Notes: generated from the letters alone by a model not told the origin. Positions 16,617-30,400 are shown, counted from the first letter of the stretch. The stretch: 64,000 nucleotides of DNA from Trichoplax adhaerens (GCF_000150275.1 NW_002060949.1:5747535-5811534), one strand, 5' to 3'. A program made the numbers and translations.

Positions 16617-17520
16617 CATCAATATATAGCCTTCGGAAAAGAAAAAACAATATCGTCATGATTGCAAATCATTCGCTGTGCTGTGCAAAGCACATTTGTA
16701 GTGCTTGTAGTCCAATGGCTACGCGTATTGACACCAGTATGTAGCATTTAGAAAAATGATATCATAATGATCGCAAATCACTCGCTAGTAATGTAATATT
16801 GTAGAAAGGTAGGCATGCGAATTTGTAGCGGTCTACGGCTGTTAATACTACTAGTATACATCGTAAATAGCATACGATATAAGTTCTACGCGTATACATT
16901 ATCCTCTGAGCTCTTTCCACAACGTTCTACTAAGACAGTCTACTGTATGTGTGGTGGATCCTGAAGTTGACTAGTGATACTTTTCATAAAATGCAGCTCG
17001 CGCTTTGCTACTAGTTCATTGACTTTATTGAAGGTTGTACTGTACATACATTAGCAGAATCATTGAATGATCGTGTGAAGCAATGGCGAAGAGGTCTTAA
17101 GACTTTCCTTTTTATAAGATTCTAGCTGTAATAGTAACGGATCGTTTTGTAACTTAGCAGCGTCGTACTATACAGATATTGAAGTTTACTCAATTGCTAG
17201 ACACGACACCGACAAGCATTTTGATAATTTGCAATGTATGGTTATTAGAACTTAGAACTTCTCTATTCTAATTTATAATTAATTATCAGACATGACATTA
17301 CGCTACGGTTCGGACTTAGTGTATTAGACTAACGATACGCATATTTGAATGATTATTCGCGACGGTATGCATACCTCTGTTTAAGCATTAAGCATTGCTG
17401 TATGCCAAAATATTGCATCGATGTGTAGCATTTAGAAGGAGCAAACGTAATGCTATGATGATTTCCAATCACTTGCTAATAATGTACAGTAGAAAGTCAT
17501 ATTTCTAGTAGTCCATTGCT
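16617..17520. repeat. Three diverged copies of a roughly 75-110-bp repeat
   Basis: Copies begin near 16617, 16738 and 17420. They share blocks such as TGTAGCATTTAGAA, GCAAATCA(T/C)TCGCT and AGTCCA(T/A)TGGCTA-like ends. Divergence suggests an old short interspersed or MITE-like family. No coding capacity and no clear terminal inverted repeat were seen. Confidence 0.5.
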
Positions 17521-17896
17521 ATACACACTAGGCATTGCAGACAGCACAGGGATGCAATCATTTTTATCGTCGTCATCTACAGTTTCTTTGCGAAGTTCTA
17601 CTGGTAACCCAAGCTATTATGCATATGTTTATCTAATCATTATCCCCAATTTGACCATTAACGCAAGAAAGTATACCTTATTCTTGAATATCAGGTTATA
17701 ATTACAAGCAACGCTACGCCTGATTCCAGGTAGCAAGGATAACGATCGGTTACAGATGGTTTGATATGGAAGCAACATGATTTCCTGATTTGTTTTCCTT
17801 CCAGAGCTTACAGACGGATAAGATCGAATTTAGGATAGTTAGGACAGTCGCCTTTGTGCTCGGACGGTACAGACTATAGTACACTTTGCCATACCG

Positions 17897-18137
17897 TACA
17901 GTGCAGGTAGAGAATTACTATGGGCAAGCGTGATGGCTTAAGCAAGAAAGCTTAGAGGTTAAAAGCCTGTCCATATATTAAGGGACTGCCAGCAAAAAAA
18001 TGAAAGAGGATTCTTCTCTCTTCTCTCTTGTAGTCCATAGCTTAATAAGCATGGATGACTAGAATTTCTAGTACTGTCCTAGTGCAGTATAGAATCACTA
18101 TTGGCAACCGTGAGGGCTTAAGTAAGGAGTAAAGCAT
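17897..18137. repeat. Two diverged copies of a roughly 55-bp unit
   Basis: Segments near 17897-17955 and 18081-18137 share ACTAT(G/T)GGCAA and GCGTGATGGCTTAAG-like blocks. They lie a few hundred bases upstream of the JmjC gene start. Confidence 0.55.
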
Positions 18138-18428
18138 GAATTACTATAGGAAGTCCAATCGGTAGTCTATAGCTGGAGTATCAACGTTATCCCTATTGGC
18201 TGAGCCGATCGTAAGCGTAAACTACGGAGACCAGCAGCTGTTGGGGGCAAATACTTTAAAAGTTTACTCACTTGGTGGGTCTCCTCAATTCTGCAATGCA
18301 ATGAGTAGAACAGTAACTAAGTTAGGAGTTTTTCCTTTTATCATCTCCAGCTAAACGGATGATGAATCAAAATTAAAAAAATCACTCCCTTATTTTATAG
18401 ATTACATCATAGACTTGTATTATAGTCA

Positions 18429-20450
18429 ATGAAGATGCATTTATCAACGCGTTGCAGCCTTGTAATGGATTTATCCACATACTGTGTCTTCATTTTAATA
18501 TTATTCTCGCTTTGTAATGCATCTGCAAACAATCTACCAGCAATGTCGATGATGCAAATTGAGAAACATTTAAATGATGGATGTGCCATCATGGCTAATC
18601 ATCAACCTATACCGTCTGTTGTTCAACGTTTCAACCAATTAATTCAAATATATGCTCAGGATAAAGTAGTTCTTATTGCAAGATTCGATCAAGCTATACT
18701 CAAGTGGTCTAATGGCGATACCGTAAAATATAGAATGAATGAAAAGGTAAACAACTTATCGAATACCACGTCGATAACGATTTTCCCCAAGCGTAAGATA
18801 GATAGAACATGTCTTATGAGTGTAAATCACCTACCAATAGGTGAATATTATAATGGTCAGGAAGAAATTCACTCCTTGGTCGATTTAATAAATACAAAAT
18901 GCCAGGTTTTCCGAAGTCCGAATGGTAATCTTAACTCTATCGGAATGAAAAGAAAATGGCTATTAGAAAATCTTTATTCTCCCAATCATCATAACGCTAC
19001 CTTTTCTGATCAAATCATACAATCACATCATCCATTGCACAGTCAGACAGCTAATAAGACAAAAACTTCCTATCGAAAATGTAAAGTAATCGACAATACA
19101 ACAACAGCGTCAGAATTTATACATTCTTTCTTACTTAAATCTCAGCCAGTGATTATAAAGGGTGCAATTAAACATTGGCCAGCCATAACTAAGTGGAGTA
19201 ATGACTATTTTAAAAGTAAAATCGGTAACAAAAGAATTCATATCAAGCTAACAGAAAAGGGAGAATTTGAAGGTTGCGAATCGGTTGCCAATTGGAAAAG
19301 TAAACGAGCAAATTTCAAGATACCAGAAGCAGTCCGTCAGCAATTACAATTTGATGATCTAGTTGTAGTTCGCCCAGCTACAGCTGAACTTCCTTTTCCT
19401 GAATTTTTAAAATTTGTCACTGGTGAAAATAGTACACATCAATTTTCAGCTTATCTTGAATATACCTCGATCAAAGACTATATGCCACAGCTTGTGCAAG
19501 ATGTACAAGAAATATCCTTTGTTAAAGATTTCCTTCAACTAAAACACCTCAATATTTGGCTAAGTGATGGTCACACTCTAGGAAAATTGCACTTTGATCC
19601 GTACGATAATTTCCTGTGTCAGGTAAATATCGTTAATCAATTCTATAGTATTACCGATACAATTATTAATCATCTATTTAATAAAATAGCTACAAAGAGT
19701 TATTCTTACACTAATGGACAATATTATCGTAGTAAACTAAGTAGATTTTACCCTCTACTTTACTAGATAAATGCTGTAGCATTAAAATGTTCACAATTTC
19801 ACCATTAATGCAAGTGATCCAGTTCATCTAAGTCATTTTTTTCTTATGGAACCTTTTACATAGTATCAATAACTATGATACTGCACTTTCATTACTGTTA
19901 AAATATACGTATTGGTTTTTACGACTCTTTCTTGTTCAAAATCATAATTTATAGGTGCTTCAACTGCAATAGTATTCACGATTTTTAATTTATCGATATT
20001 AAAGTATATCTCTATTTTTATTTTCTTTAGCTGAGTGGAAAGAAACGTCTAACACTTTTCGATCCACACGATAATACACGACTATACGAAGGACATATTC
20101 CTGAAGCTATGTTAGAATATGATTGGGATAAAAAAAAATTTTATCGTCAAAACTTATTAGAATCAACTTCAATGGTAATGTCTCCCGTCGATATTCTAAA
20201 GCCAAATCTTCAAAGGTTCCCTAAATTTACTAAAGCAGTTCCCTATGTCTGTGAGATTTCGCCCGGCGATGCACTATTTATGCCTGCATTCTGGTGGCAT
20301 GAAGTTCAATCTTTTCCAGATAAAAAGGAAAAAAGAAATTTAGCTGTTAATTTTTGGTATGAACCATTCTTTACAAGAGAGTTTCCATGTCCAACATGTA
20401 AGCTAGAACCTAATCCTTTTTACCACAAAAGGTTTGATTCCTTGTTGTAG
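18429..20450 (+). CDS. Secretory thioredoxin-like + JmjC domain protein
   Basis: Two exons, 18429-19622 and 20031-20450, phase 0, about 537 residues. The N-terminus has a signal-peptide-like hydrophobic stretch (CVFILILFSL, ending near NASA); the ATG at residue 13 may be the real start. Residues about 47-170 resemble a PDI-type thioredoxin fold: VVLIARFD, TSITIFPK, IGEYYNGQEEIHSLVDLIN and a following KCQVFRSPNGNL, but no CXXC. Residues about 215-530 form a JmjC/cupin_8 domain: HWPAITKWS, iron ligands H388-x-D390 in KLHFDPYDNFLC, distal ligand H488 in PAFWWHEVQ, and Lys in SGKKRLTLFDP placed for 2-oxoglutarate. The iron triad is intact, so 2-oxoglutarate-dependent hydroxylase activity in the secretory pathway is plausible. 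The substrate is unknown, and there is no KDEL-type ending (FDSLL). The name of the animal family was not recalled. Confidence 0.85.
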
Positions 20451-21765
20451 TTAAGAACTAGAAGATTGCAAAGACAACCAATGTCAGCTCTTAAACAGTG
20501 TTAAAATGGATGCCTGTAGCTATTTTATTGACTGAGACTGAAAAATACAAATAATATTTAAGTAGATGATCGATACGAATGATGCTTACATTAAGCAAAT
20601 TATAAAGATTGAATTCTACTGAAAATGTTCCATCGTCGTACATTTATGATGCTATCGACTATATTTTTATTCCAGTATTAGAGGAAAATATTATCCTAGC
20701 ACCTAACATCTAGCAATCTACTAGGCAAATTTTATAAACGATTGTTTTGTGTCTAAGTCTAGTGATAAAAATCGACCAATTGAGTTTGTCATAACCTAAT
20801 CAGATAATAGCTATCCCTATGTTTGTTTAGTGATCAATTACAGCTGACTCCTGGAATATAGACTATTAATTATAGTGAAACTAAAGCAAAATTATTATGA
20901 TAAGTATCATCATATATTATCACTATCAAAAGTAAGATTCTTAAAATTCTGAACAAAATATTCTAAAATTGTTTCCAAATCATTCTCACAAAGTGATCGT
21001 TAATAAAAGTTTTCAAATTGGAATATTCAATTCTAGCTAAAGCTTATTTCAAAGATTTAATCTAAGTTCTTCGTTCTTAAAGCAGTTTAGTCAGTTTATA
21101 CTTATTGATACATTCAAATTCGTCTGAACATTAGATATTCTTTCACAGGGAAAATATCAAAGACAATTTCATGCTTAAAAAAGTATCTTATCAATTCTTC
21201 AACTACTTGGCAATATGTGAAGAATATAGATTTATATACTCATGCAATAATAAATTGGATCTCTCAACTTAATTACATTAATTGACTGTATCGTACGTAT
21301 AATAAATGCAATCGGGTACTATTTTGAATAGATTAATAAATTCGCAATGGCGTAACCAGAAATTTTCAAATTTTATTTAACCATGTACTTATCATGACTG
21401 TAAAAAGAGTAAAAGGCTTATGTGCAAGACCTAGCCATTAATAATATAATTAAATTAGTGACTCTTATAGGTTTAAAATAAGTTAATGTAATGTAAGTAT
21501 AATAATTGTAATCAGGTATTGTTTTTGTATAGATTAATAAATCTGACAAAGCATAGCCAGAAATTGAAGAGTTTTCAAATTTTATCATATTTAACGATAT
21601 ACATATATGTATTTTAAAAGGAGTAAAAAAGTCATAGGCAAGAGCTGGCCATCAATAATATAATTAGATTAGTGAATCTTATAGGTTTAAAATAAAGTTC
21701 ATGTAATGTAAAATTAACCTATAAAGATTTCATGCAATAGATATCTTAAAAAAGTAACATACCAA
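20451..21765. other. Intergenic, JmjC 3' end to ACOX copy A 3' end
   Basis: AT-rich. From about 21110 rightwards the sequence matches the 3' flanks of ACOX copies B (about 30985) and C (about 38158), marking the left limit of the duplicated unit. It also contains a diverged tandem repeat at 21297-21712. No gene was seen. Confidence 0.7.
21297..21712. repeat. Two diverged tandem copies of a roughly 200-bp unit
   Basis: Each copy carries AGATTAATAAAT, CCAGAAATT, TTTTCAAATTTTAT, AATAATATAATTA and CTTATAGGTTTAAAATAA in the same order. Single copies of the same unit occur at about 31180-31370 and 38280-38490, downstream of ACOX copies B and C. Confidence 0.75.
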
Positions 21766-24700
21766 TTAAATTTTACTTTTTAAAATAGGCTTTAAATATT
21801 TATGATAGCTTGAGTGAACCTATATACGATATAAAAAATTTATAGATATCGTTAATCTGATAAGGCCTACAATTTTCTAAAATTGTTCAAGTATAGATAA
21901 ATTAACAAATAAAATCTTACGTCAGTTTTGTTGAGAGGAGCTCGCTTTGCCCAGTTATATAAGCGATTGTAAACGTCGCCATCGTACGCGCCTAGAGCAG
22001 AATTTAACGATTGATCTGCAAAAGCGAAAGCGTCTACTAAGCCTACTAAATTCGGCCGTAATTGCTTATAACAGTAAAGGATTCGTTCTCGAACGAATTC
22101 CATTTGAGTTCCGGTAATAAAGCAATCCTATTTCGTAAATAAATAAATTTAAATTTTATGTAAGGAAGTCGTATCTTTTAAAATATGCGTACTAATAACG
22201 GAATACCTCTAAGAATTCTCCACTATTATCTGCAATTCCATTCAAAGCGAAGACAACGCCAAGCGTTAGTAGACTTTCTTTGATCTCCTTGCTACACTTT
22301 AATAGGGCAGTCGATTGAAAGAAATTTCGTGTAACAAAATAATAACAGTGCGCCTGCAAAAAATAATAGTTTCGAAAATTCGATATTCTGTCTTAACTTA
22401 ACATATAGTATAATTACGATGCGTGTAGTAATTTTATCGTCGATGTAGGTAACTAACCTTTGCACATCGAACAAACTCTATTCCTGAACGATTCATAGCT
22501 TCCGATGTGTCTAAACCTTGAGAGATTTGACTTTCCAAGAACTGAGCAGCGCTCTTGATTGTTCTATAATTCCCCAAAATATGACATTATAATAACTGAA
22601 TACGTAGTTCTAGTATTGAATAATCGTTATACCTTTGAGCTCTATGTTCAAAAGCTTCCACAAGTAAAATAGGCTTCATCAGATCTTCTGGTGATTTAAC
22701 CCCCCATCGAGCGCCAGGTAAAGGTTTAACTTGAATATACGACATACTTGAAGGAGTAATACTAGGTTGTCTGAAACATTTTAGTAAGAATCGTGCAGTC
22801 TGTAGATATAAAACAGTATTCTCTCCCTCGTAAGTACACGACGGTAGCCGATCCTTATACATCGATACGAGGCCGGAAGCTGCTGAAAAGCCATGGCCTC
22901 CGCAAGCTCTACGACATACCTAAATTTAGGTGATTATATAATTATTATTTTTCGTTAGGCCTATATCGATTTATGAAAAGGCAATAAAATAAAACAAACG
23001 TAAAGAAGAGAAAAGATAACCTCAATGCCAGATACAGACATCTCGGCAGTGAAAGCTTTCAAGCCCGAACTTATACCATGTAGCTGTAGATTTCAATTAA
23101 TTATATATTTTATTAATTAGAAGAAAATCGTCGTATTTTCTTAAATAATAATTTATTATACCTCTTGCAAAGCGCCAAGATGGCCCGATTCAATATCAGC
23201 ATGAAGAGCATGATAAGTCGACATCATGTATCTAGCAATCCAAGCGAATGCATACGCGGTAGCGAGTTGTGGAACTAGTTTATGCTGTTGAGTTACATAA
23301 TCGATTATCTGCGGCTCTAGTTCACTAAAAATGGGTAGTAATGTGTTTACAGTTAGTATAATTTTATCGTTCTCCTCAAAAGCGATATGTTACAGAGTAC
23401 AGTACCCTGGTTTGGCTTCCGTTTGTCGTCGTACACAACTGTATCGGATAGCAATAGTCGCTGCTTTTGATAGATTCGTAGCTGATTCGGACACAACAGT
23501 CGCTCTAAGAAGCACCATCGTACCATAAACTAATTTAGAATTGGCTGGTTTCCTGTAAGTTCCGTCTGGATAAACCTATTATGTACATGAGAGGATATAT
23601 ACAGTATGGTTACGCAATGGCAGGTATTCGATCATCGAAGTTTAGTACTAGATAAGTATATAATCGCTTAGTACTTACTTGGGCATGTCTCATTAACATA
23701 TTTTCGCGTGGAATTCTAACGTTATCCATTGCTAGAAAGCCATTGTCGTTAGTTTCTAAGCCGACTTTATTTCCGATATCTCCGACTGTTACGCCAGGCA
23801 TTGGTGAATGATCTTTCAAGCTGCGTAATTGAATAATGAATGAATGAATACCATAACACTGATTTTTGATGTATAACTGGGCCATTACGACAGCATGAGT
23901 AGAGGTTTTCCCGACTGTTAAAGGAATCCATAAATTCGATATGTGAAATCAATGATTTAACTTAACATAGCATATCGCAGTTTATTATACTCTACATAGA
24001 ATCAGTTATCAAATATCAACTGATCGATTTACATAATTTTGTATTAATACTAAATTAAACAATTTCCGATATCGTATATTATAATTAATTAATAAATACG
24101 TACGACATCCAGGCCACCATTTAGTAGCTGTTAAAGTCGGCGTATTTAAAACAAACTCTTCTCTTTTAGGATCGTAAGTCGATGTCGTCTCTAAGCCACG
24201 TATAAAGGTACCTAGATTTAAACCAACGAATAGATGAAATTAATAATATTCTTTGTAAAATAATCTTCTAGAGGTAAAAGATTAGCGTAATGTATAATAA
24301 TAATTTTAGGTTTTACCGTGGCCCAATTCAGTCTGTGCGTAAGTACCGATGATTTTATAGTCATTCGCTAGAGGTAGCCATTTCTTACGTTGCTCGTCAG
24401 TACCTTGATCCTAAAATTATACAGAGTAAACATACGATCAAAAGATCTAAGTCTTAGGATGACGATTTATGAAGCTATATAACGAAATTAGCGTATAGAT
24501 AATTCTAACATTGTACTAAATAGGTGTAGAAGTCGTACACAGACTTTACGAGTAAAACGGTTGTTGTATAAATTTTAGCTAAAAGATCTGTAAAATTTAG
24601 AATATAGTTGATTCCTTGACTAGATTTTAATGATTTCATAATAATTATAAGGTTCGATAAGGTGTCAAATTATACAAGAGATTTATATTCACTCAACTAA

Positions 24701-26501
24701 AGGTGTACCTCTACCGAACCTTAGGTAACGCATCATATACTAAATAATCATGATAACCGTTGACACACGTACCCTAATGGTTGGTCTAAACATAGAATTG
24801 TGCAATGCAATTGGCAGGTTCTCACTGATAACACTGTGCGATGCAAGTTATTTTAAAGAAAACAGAAGAAAAGAACATGAATTAGTTATAAATATTAAAT
24901 TAAATTTAATATGAAGTACTAAGCAATATTCTGCATCATATTAACATTAAGTTGGCATAACTTAGACCCATAATATGAATGACAGCCTATACTGACTGTA
25001 ATCTAACATGCTTTATAAACTACAACATTATGATCAATAAAATACATTGCCGCAAATACAATTACAACTGTCGTATAGAATGCCAATAGCCTTATCAACA
25101 ATTGGCATACAAACAAGTATAAAAGCTACGAAAAATATAAATTCATGTCATAATATACTATTTAATGACGAGGTTAAGTACGTACTTTAGCAAAGTTTGG
25201 TAGTCTTCAGGGTCTTCAATGTTATGTTGTTTAAGTACTTGAACCAATCTGACAGTTTTCTTCACAGCATCACTGTATTTCTCTTCTCTGGATAAGAAAT
25301 AGTAATCGTCATAATTGAAGATAGGCTCATTCAGCACGAGGGATTCTGTGAAGAAAAATACATAAACTTAATTGTCTACCTATTCATTATTAACAAGAGA
25401 GCAACAGGTATACGCCATTGTGAATCGACAGTAGGATAAGCTATTTCTACGATTACAAATTACAAAGAAATGATTCATTATCGGAAGCATTCCGTGAAAA
25501 TGGCCTTGCTCCTAGTATACGCGTATCCATCTGTAATCATTTACCTAAATCCATTTAATGAATACGATTCATACAGTCGTTATAATGATCTATTTTACTG
25601 CATCCTAACAGTGTGACGATATAAAGTCTGTTGAACATGCTGTAATTCAATTTATACGCGTCAATATCCAGTCTTGTATTTTAGTATGAATCTGTTTGTG
25701 ATGTTGTAATAAATAAGTTAAACACCAAAGGTATAACTCGACACAAAATCACAGTAAATAGATAGGAAACTCATTGGATGATAAATTGAAATTGATAATT
25801 AAATATCAATGTTGGTATCATAGACCCACCAATAACACTGAGATGTGCAATACGATCGAGATACGATGATCACCTTATTCATTCATTAGATGTGCGCTTC
25901 AAGAACATCATTAAATTTGATTATGACAATATAAAGTATAGATATTCTAATTTTTATACATCGAAATAGTAAAAATACGTTTATGCTGTAATTGATGAAC
26001 AATGAATTTAATAGAGATGTACCGCTATCTGCAACTGTCTATTAAAAATTAATTTCGTCTATGTAAACAACAACATTGTACAGTACACTATAGAACTGAA
26101 AAAGAAACGAAAAATTAACAACCTTGCTTCTACAATTGGTGATAAACACACTACGCCTGCATGACAGCAAGAATATCACCATCGAAGCCTAATAAGCTAT
26201 TTGATCTCTCCATAGGTGTATCAAGATGCAAAACTACATTAAACAGTTGGAAAAGTATTTACAATGGGCTTAGAGTGTAGATGAACGCCTAGCCGCCCAA
26301 ATGGGAGTGCGTATATTCACTCCAAACTTCAAATGGATACACATTATAAAGTTCTACAATGTACACATAATGCATAAACTAACCCAGATATTGGCGTCTT
26401 TCGGTTTTTTCACGTCCTCCATTAATGATATCGGTTAATTCTGCAACGTTAAAAGTACATTTTCTTCTCTCTCTGTCTAAATCGCTGCTAGGAGACGCCA
26501 T
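21766..26501 (-). CDS. ACOX1: Peroxisomal acyl-CoA oxidase, copy A
   Basis: FAD enzyme oxidising acyl-CoA to trans-2-enoyl-CoA with release of H2O2, the first step of peroxisomal beta-oxidation. Minus-strand exons: 26384-26501, 25186-25345, 24773-24833, 24317-24410, 24104-24211, 23679-23914, 23406-23575, 23162-23324, 23021-23083, 22633-22919, 22458-22563, 22207-22353, 21921-22127, 21766-21819; 657 residues, a normal ACOX length. Motifs: start [69 protein letters not shown], the catalytic glutamate region CTYEGENTV, and [10 protein letters not shown]. It ends in SKI, a peroxisomal targeting type 1 variant. Intron 1 is about 1 kb. A singular Arg in KDRLPS replaces the Trp seen in copies B and C. 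Confidence 0.95.
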
Positions 26502-27492
26502 CGTTGGTACTGCGTTGGCACGGATGAGAACGTTACGGTACGGTACAGTTGGAATATTGCTACAGGACCCTTGTATAGTATTTGTATGAGTACGTCATAT
26601 ATACTACAGCACAGTATGATACTGGACAGCGTTTAAGTAAGCCAGTCGTCAACTCTACCAGAACTAGGAATCCAGTTGGAAGCTTGGGGGCATTTGGACG
26701 CGTAGTAGTGTGTAAGCTAAGCGATTCGAGAAATTGAGTAGGATATTTCAGGTAAAATCGTCCAAATAATCACATTGAATCACTCTTATTGGCCAATAGT
26801 ACTAAATATCAAGTAGAAGAGCTTCCTAGTGACGATGATGAAGAGTTAACATAGGATGGCATGGTTTTTATGAGCCCTTGTAGCTGAGAAATTAAGATTG
26901 TTTTGACTTGTAATGAATTCATTACCAGTTCTTATTTAGATATTAAGTATAATTATTAATTATCAAGCCATGGAGCCTGCAGAAATCAAGACTGGAGCAA
27001 CCCTACACCAAGGTATTGATAGGAATAGTTAAAAAATGGGGGGGGCATTATACAGTGATTGAGTCAAGAAGTAAGCCAGTGCTAAAACCGGCTCGCTGTC
27101 ATAATTGTACTATGGTACACATACATAATGTAACCTACTATTGCATCTGAAGGTTTAGAATGGAATAAGTCAATGCTGTTCTTAGTACTATTTAGCGGTG
27201 ATGCAATCATCTATTGCTTTGTTTAGGACAATAATTTGATAATAGGAATGTTGTAATTAGAAGAACTGTAACTTCAATATCTATACATTGAACTGAGTAC
27301 GTAGAAGCAGCTAAATCGAGATGTTAGTGAGGATGGATTCGATAGTACTGTATGTTGAGTGCATTTATAGATCTTTACAGTATAAACTTCATCTTGTTAA
27401 CATTTCTGATCATAAAAATTATTTATTCTACAATCTGGAAAGGTGTTTAGTAAATGATTGCTAATGCATACATCTGATTTTCTCCGCCATAG
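26502..27492. other. Intergenic between ACOX copy A and KICS2
   Basis: The divergent 5' region of two genes. A segment at about 27057-27230 recurs, diverged, at about 37367-37525 beside the KICS2 remnant. A short G run lies near 27038-27046. The first coding exon of KICS2 should lie here but was not identified. Confidence 0.55.
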
Positions 27493-30400
27493 AGAAACAA
27501 AGTTATGAAAGTAAAGTATTAATCTCCATTTTCGAAGCAATCGGCCAACTAGATCTCGAATTCGCCGACCGTATCGTAGTAAGTATGGTATAGTGCTACG
27601 AGGGCCAATAGAATATTTACTGACTTCATTTGAATTGATAATGATGAAATCAATCCATACAACTAAATTGTATACTGTAGACTTGTAGAGTACAGTATAT
27701 ATTCTATTCATTCTATAATAATGTATAAAATCCCACTATCAATAAAATTGTTTACAGAAATGGACCTATAATTTACGACATAAACAAGATACTTTGTAAG
27801 CAGGATAAAGTTGGCTATTTATGTATAATAATGTATAATATGGCATTTCTAATACAGTAGCTAGTAACACTGATACACTACACAATACTGAGTACTAACT
27901 AAGCGATCATGGTACTAATATAGCAGGCTTTGTATATACAAATAATTCTAATCTCCATCTCTTAGACGAGATAATTATACATAACACCTTTACATATCTT
28001 CAAAGGCAAATAAAACTACCTCTACCGTCATAAAACATTCATTCTTTAAAATAATTATTACGCGTATGTTTTAACACAGGAAAAAGAGAAGGAATTCAAA
28101 CAATCGAATCTTCCATTCTGGTCTCGATTAATGTCCTTATTAACTAATTTTATCAATGCTGAAAGAAATTACGTGTCTCTTAACTTCTTAAAATACAGCG
28201 TAAGAAAAGAAGTAAGCTATTATGTTAACCACTATACTTATCTATCTGGCAATATAATTTTATAACAAAAGACTAGTTTATCAAAATTACCAGTTTCATC
28301 TCGTGATAACTTGGATAATATTGTACTATAATGCTTATGTACCTTATGATACAGAAGTCAATTTATAACGAATTACTAACTTACAATCTTTACTATTTAT
28401 TGTAACTAATAATTTAGCAAATGCAGATGAATTACATGGTTTTAGGCACTGACATAAAAAGTTTAATCCGCACCCAAAATATGCACGCATCGACAAACGA
28501 TACTGTTATTCAATTGTTGGATATTTGTAATGATTTAATATGCGCTGCCGATATCAGAAATTCGATGACAGAATTGTATCCTATATATTGAATTTCAAAT
28601 TAATGATAGAATGGTTGAAACTATCAACGTTACTAAAGAGTACATTTAAAATGTTTAATCGATGATCGAATCTAATAGACGTCAGTTAGCCGCAACGATT
28701 AATTTCTCATGAAGCATTATATTATTGTTATAAACATTCATCGCCTTGACTAAAATGATACAAGATACCGTCAACTGCATGAGAAAGCTACAGAGAAATC
28801 ATTGCACGTCTCATTACTGATAGAATTATTGAATAACCTCTTAGAACAGTAAGTTGATCGGAATACTCGTATCTAGCAATTACATATATCATACTGCGTA
28901 AGCTTTTTAGCACGATTATTAAACTGTAGCAACATAATCTACAACAGATGCTACAATTACAATATCGCAGTTTTATTATTAGGTTATTGTAATTATAATT
29001 CCTGAATCTTCCATCTTAAGCTTATTTACTTCCAGTATACAGCAATGAGTACAATGCTTTTCAATTTATTTGAAAGTCTCATCCCAGTTATTCGATATCA
29101 AGCTATACTGTATTAAAATACTCATTACTTATCAATCTCTTCCTTTTTAAACAAAGTACAATAAATTATTCTGATAGCAGTTATAATATATGGTATTCCA
29201 GCGATATATCCTAACTTTTAGTAATGGAGAAATAATTTTATACGCGTATTACGAACGAGTATATAGTGTCCATAGAATTGCTACCAATGATCATCAATAG
29301 ATTATAATTGTTAATGCTTAAAGTATTAGCTACTGACTGTTACGACTGGTGGATCAAATTTCTATCCTCAAAGGGGTTTTAATTTTTACTCTGTATATTT
29401 AAAATTTCTATTATAGACATAATGAAAGCATACAACATTTATTTTTAAAATCATTAAGGACTAATATCTTGTAAGTACACAATATCTATTCACAACGTAG
29501 ACTTTTTTGCATTACTAATATGCAGTAATTAGCACTTAATACATATCACTACTTACGATAGCGCTGAAGTTAGAGCACTAGCTCATCTACTTTCTGCTCA
29601 CGTCGAAATCGCCGAATGGGCATTTTTTTCCTCGGTTGTCCAGTTACAACACGCTTCATTAGCACTAGCTGACGTTAAAACATTGGCTGCAGTAAATATC
29701 AATGTAAGAAACGAATAATCTTGTGTACTGTATAAGTAGACGTCATTTTTACTGCTTATCTATCAAATTTTTAAAACATCACAGTTAACTTCCATTGCCT
29801 CAATTTATTATCTAAGTTAAACCATTGGTTTTCTATTTACTCTTAAATTTAGGAAAATAAGAAAAAATCAAGATTTTCTTTCTTTCAGTTTAAATCTACA
29901 CATGATAGCAAACTGGCTCGTGTGTATCAGTGGCTTATGGACTATTTTCATCTATTACTCTCCAAGGTTAAACACTTACACTCAATAGTAATTTATTGCT
30001 CAGCGACTAATCTAATAAAGCTTTGATAAAATATATTGTTCTTTATGATATTCATATACGTACAATGGAAAATCTATTTAACTATTTATTTTTAATTTCA
30101 GTTTACCTTTTACTTTTACTCAACCCTGGGTAAATATTCTGAAATCAACGATATGAGAGCCTTATCTACCGAAACTACCTGTGATTTTGCTGGGAGGTAG
30201 GTTTCCTATTTGTACAATATGTAGTATTAATGCTCAGTTAATGAAAATAATCCAGCTTTTATAATTCTGTTATGTTTTCGTCTTTTTGTATAGATGTATA
30301 CATTTCTTGAAAAAATCCGATGCCGAATGTCTATTTGTTGTATTCAACAGTGTAAGTCTAGGCACAAAATGTCAATTTGGTCATGGATATTCCCATCCCA

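Larger units (their letters stand above)
16464..18428. other. Intergenic between divergent ECHDC3 and JmjC genes
   Basis: Should contain both promoters. It holds three diverged copies of a repeat at about 16617-17520 and a second repeat pair at 17897-18137. Small open frames here (for example 17516-17701) look like chance. Confidence 0.55.

Noticed and set aside
21297-21712. CRISPR-like or satellite array
   Set aside because: Only two diverged 200-bp copies, no regular spacers, in eukaryotic intergenic DNA.
27397-27711. 104-codon minus-strand frame
   Set aside because: It overlaps the plus-strand KICS2 exon 27493-27578, which has correct phase and similarity; the minus frame has no recognisable domain.
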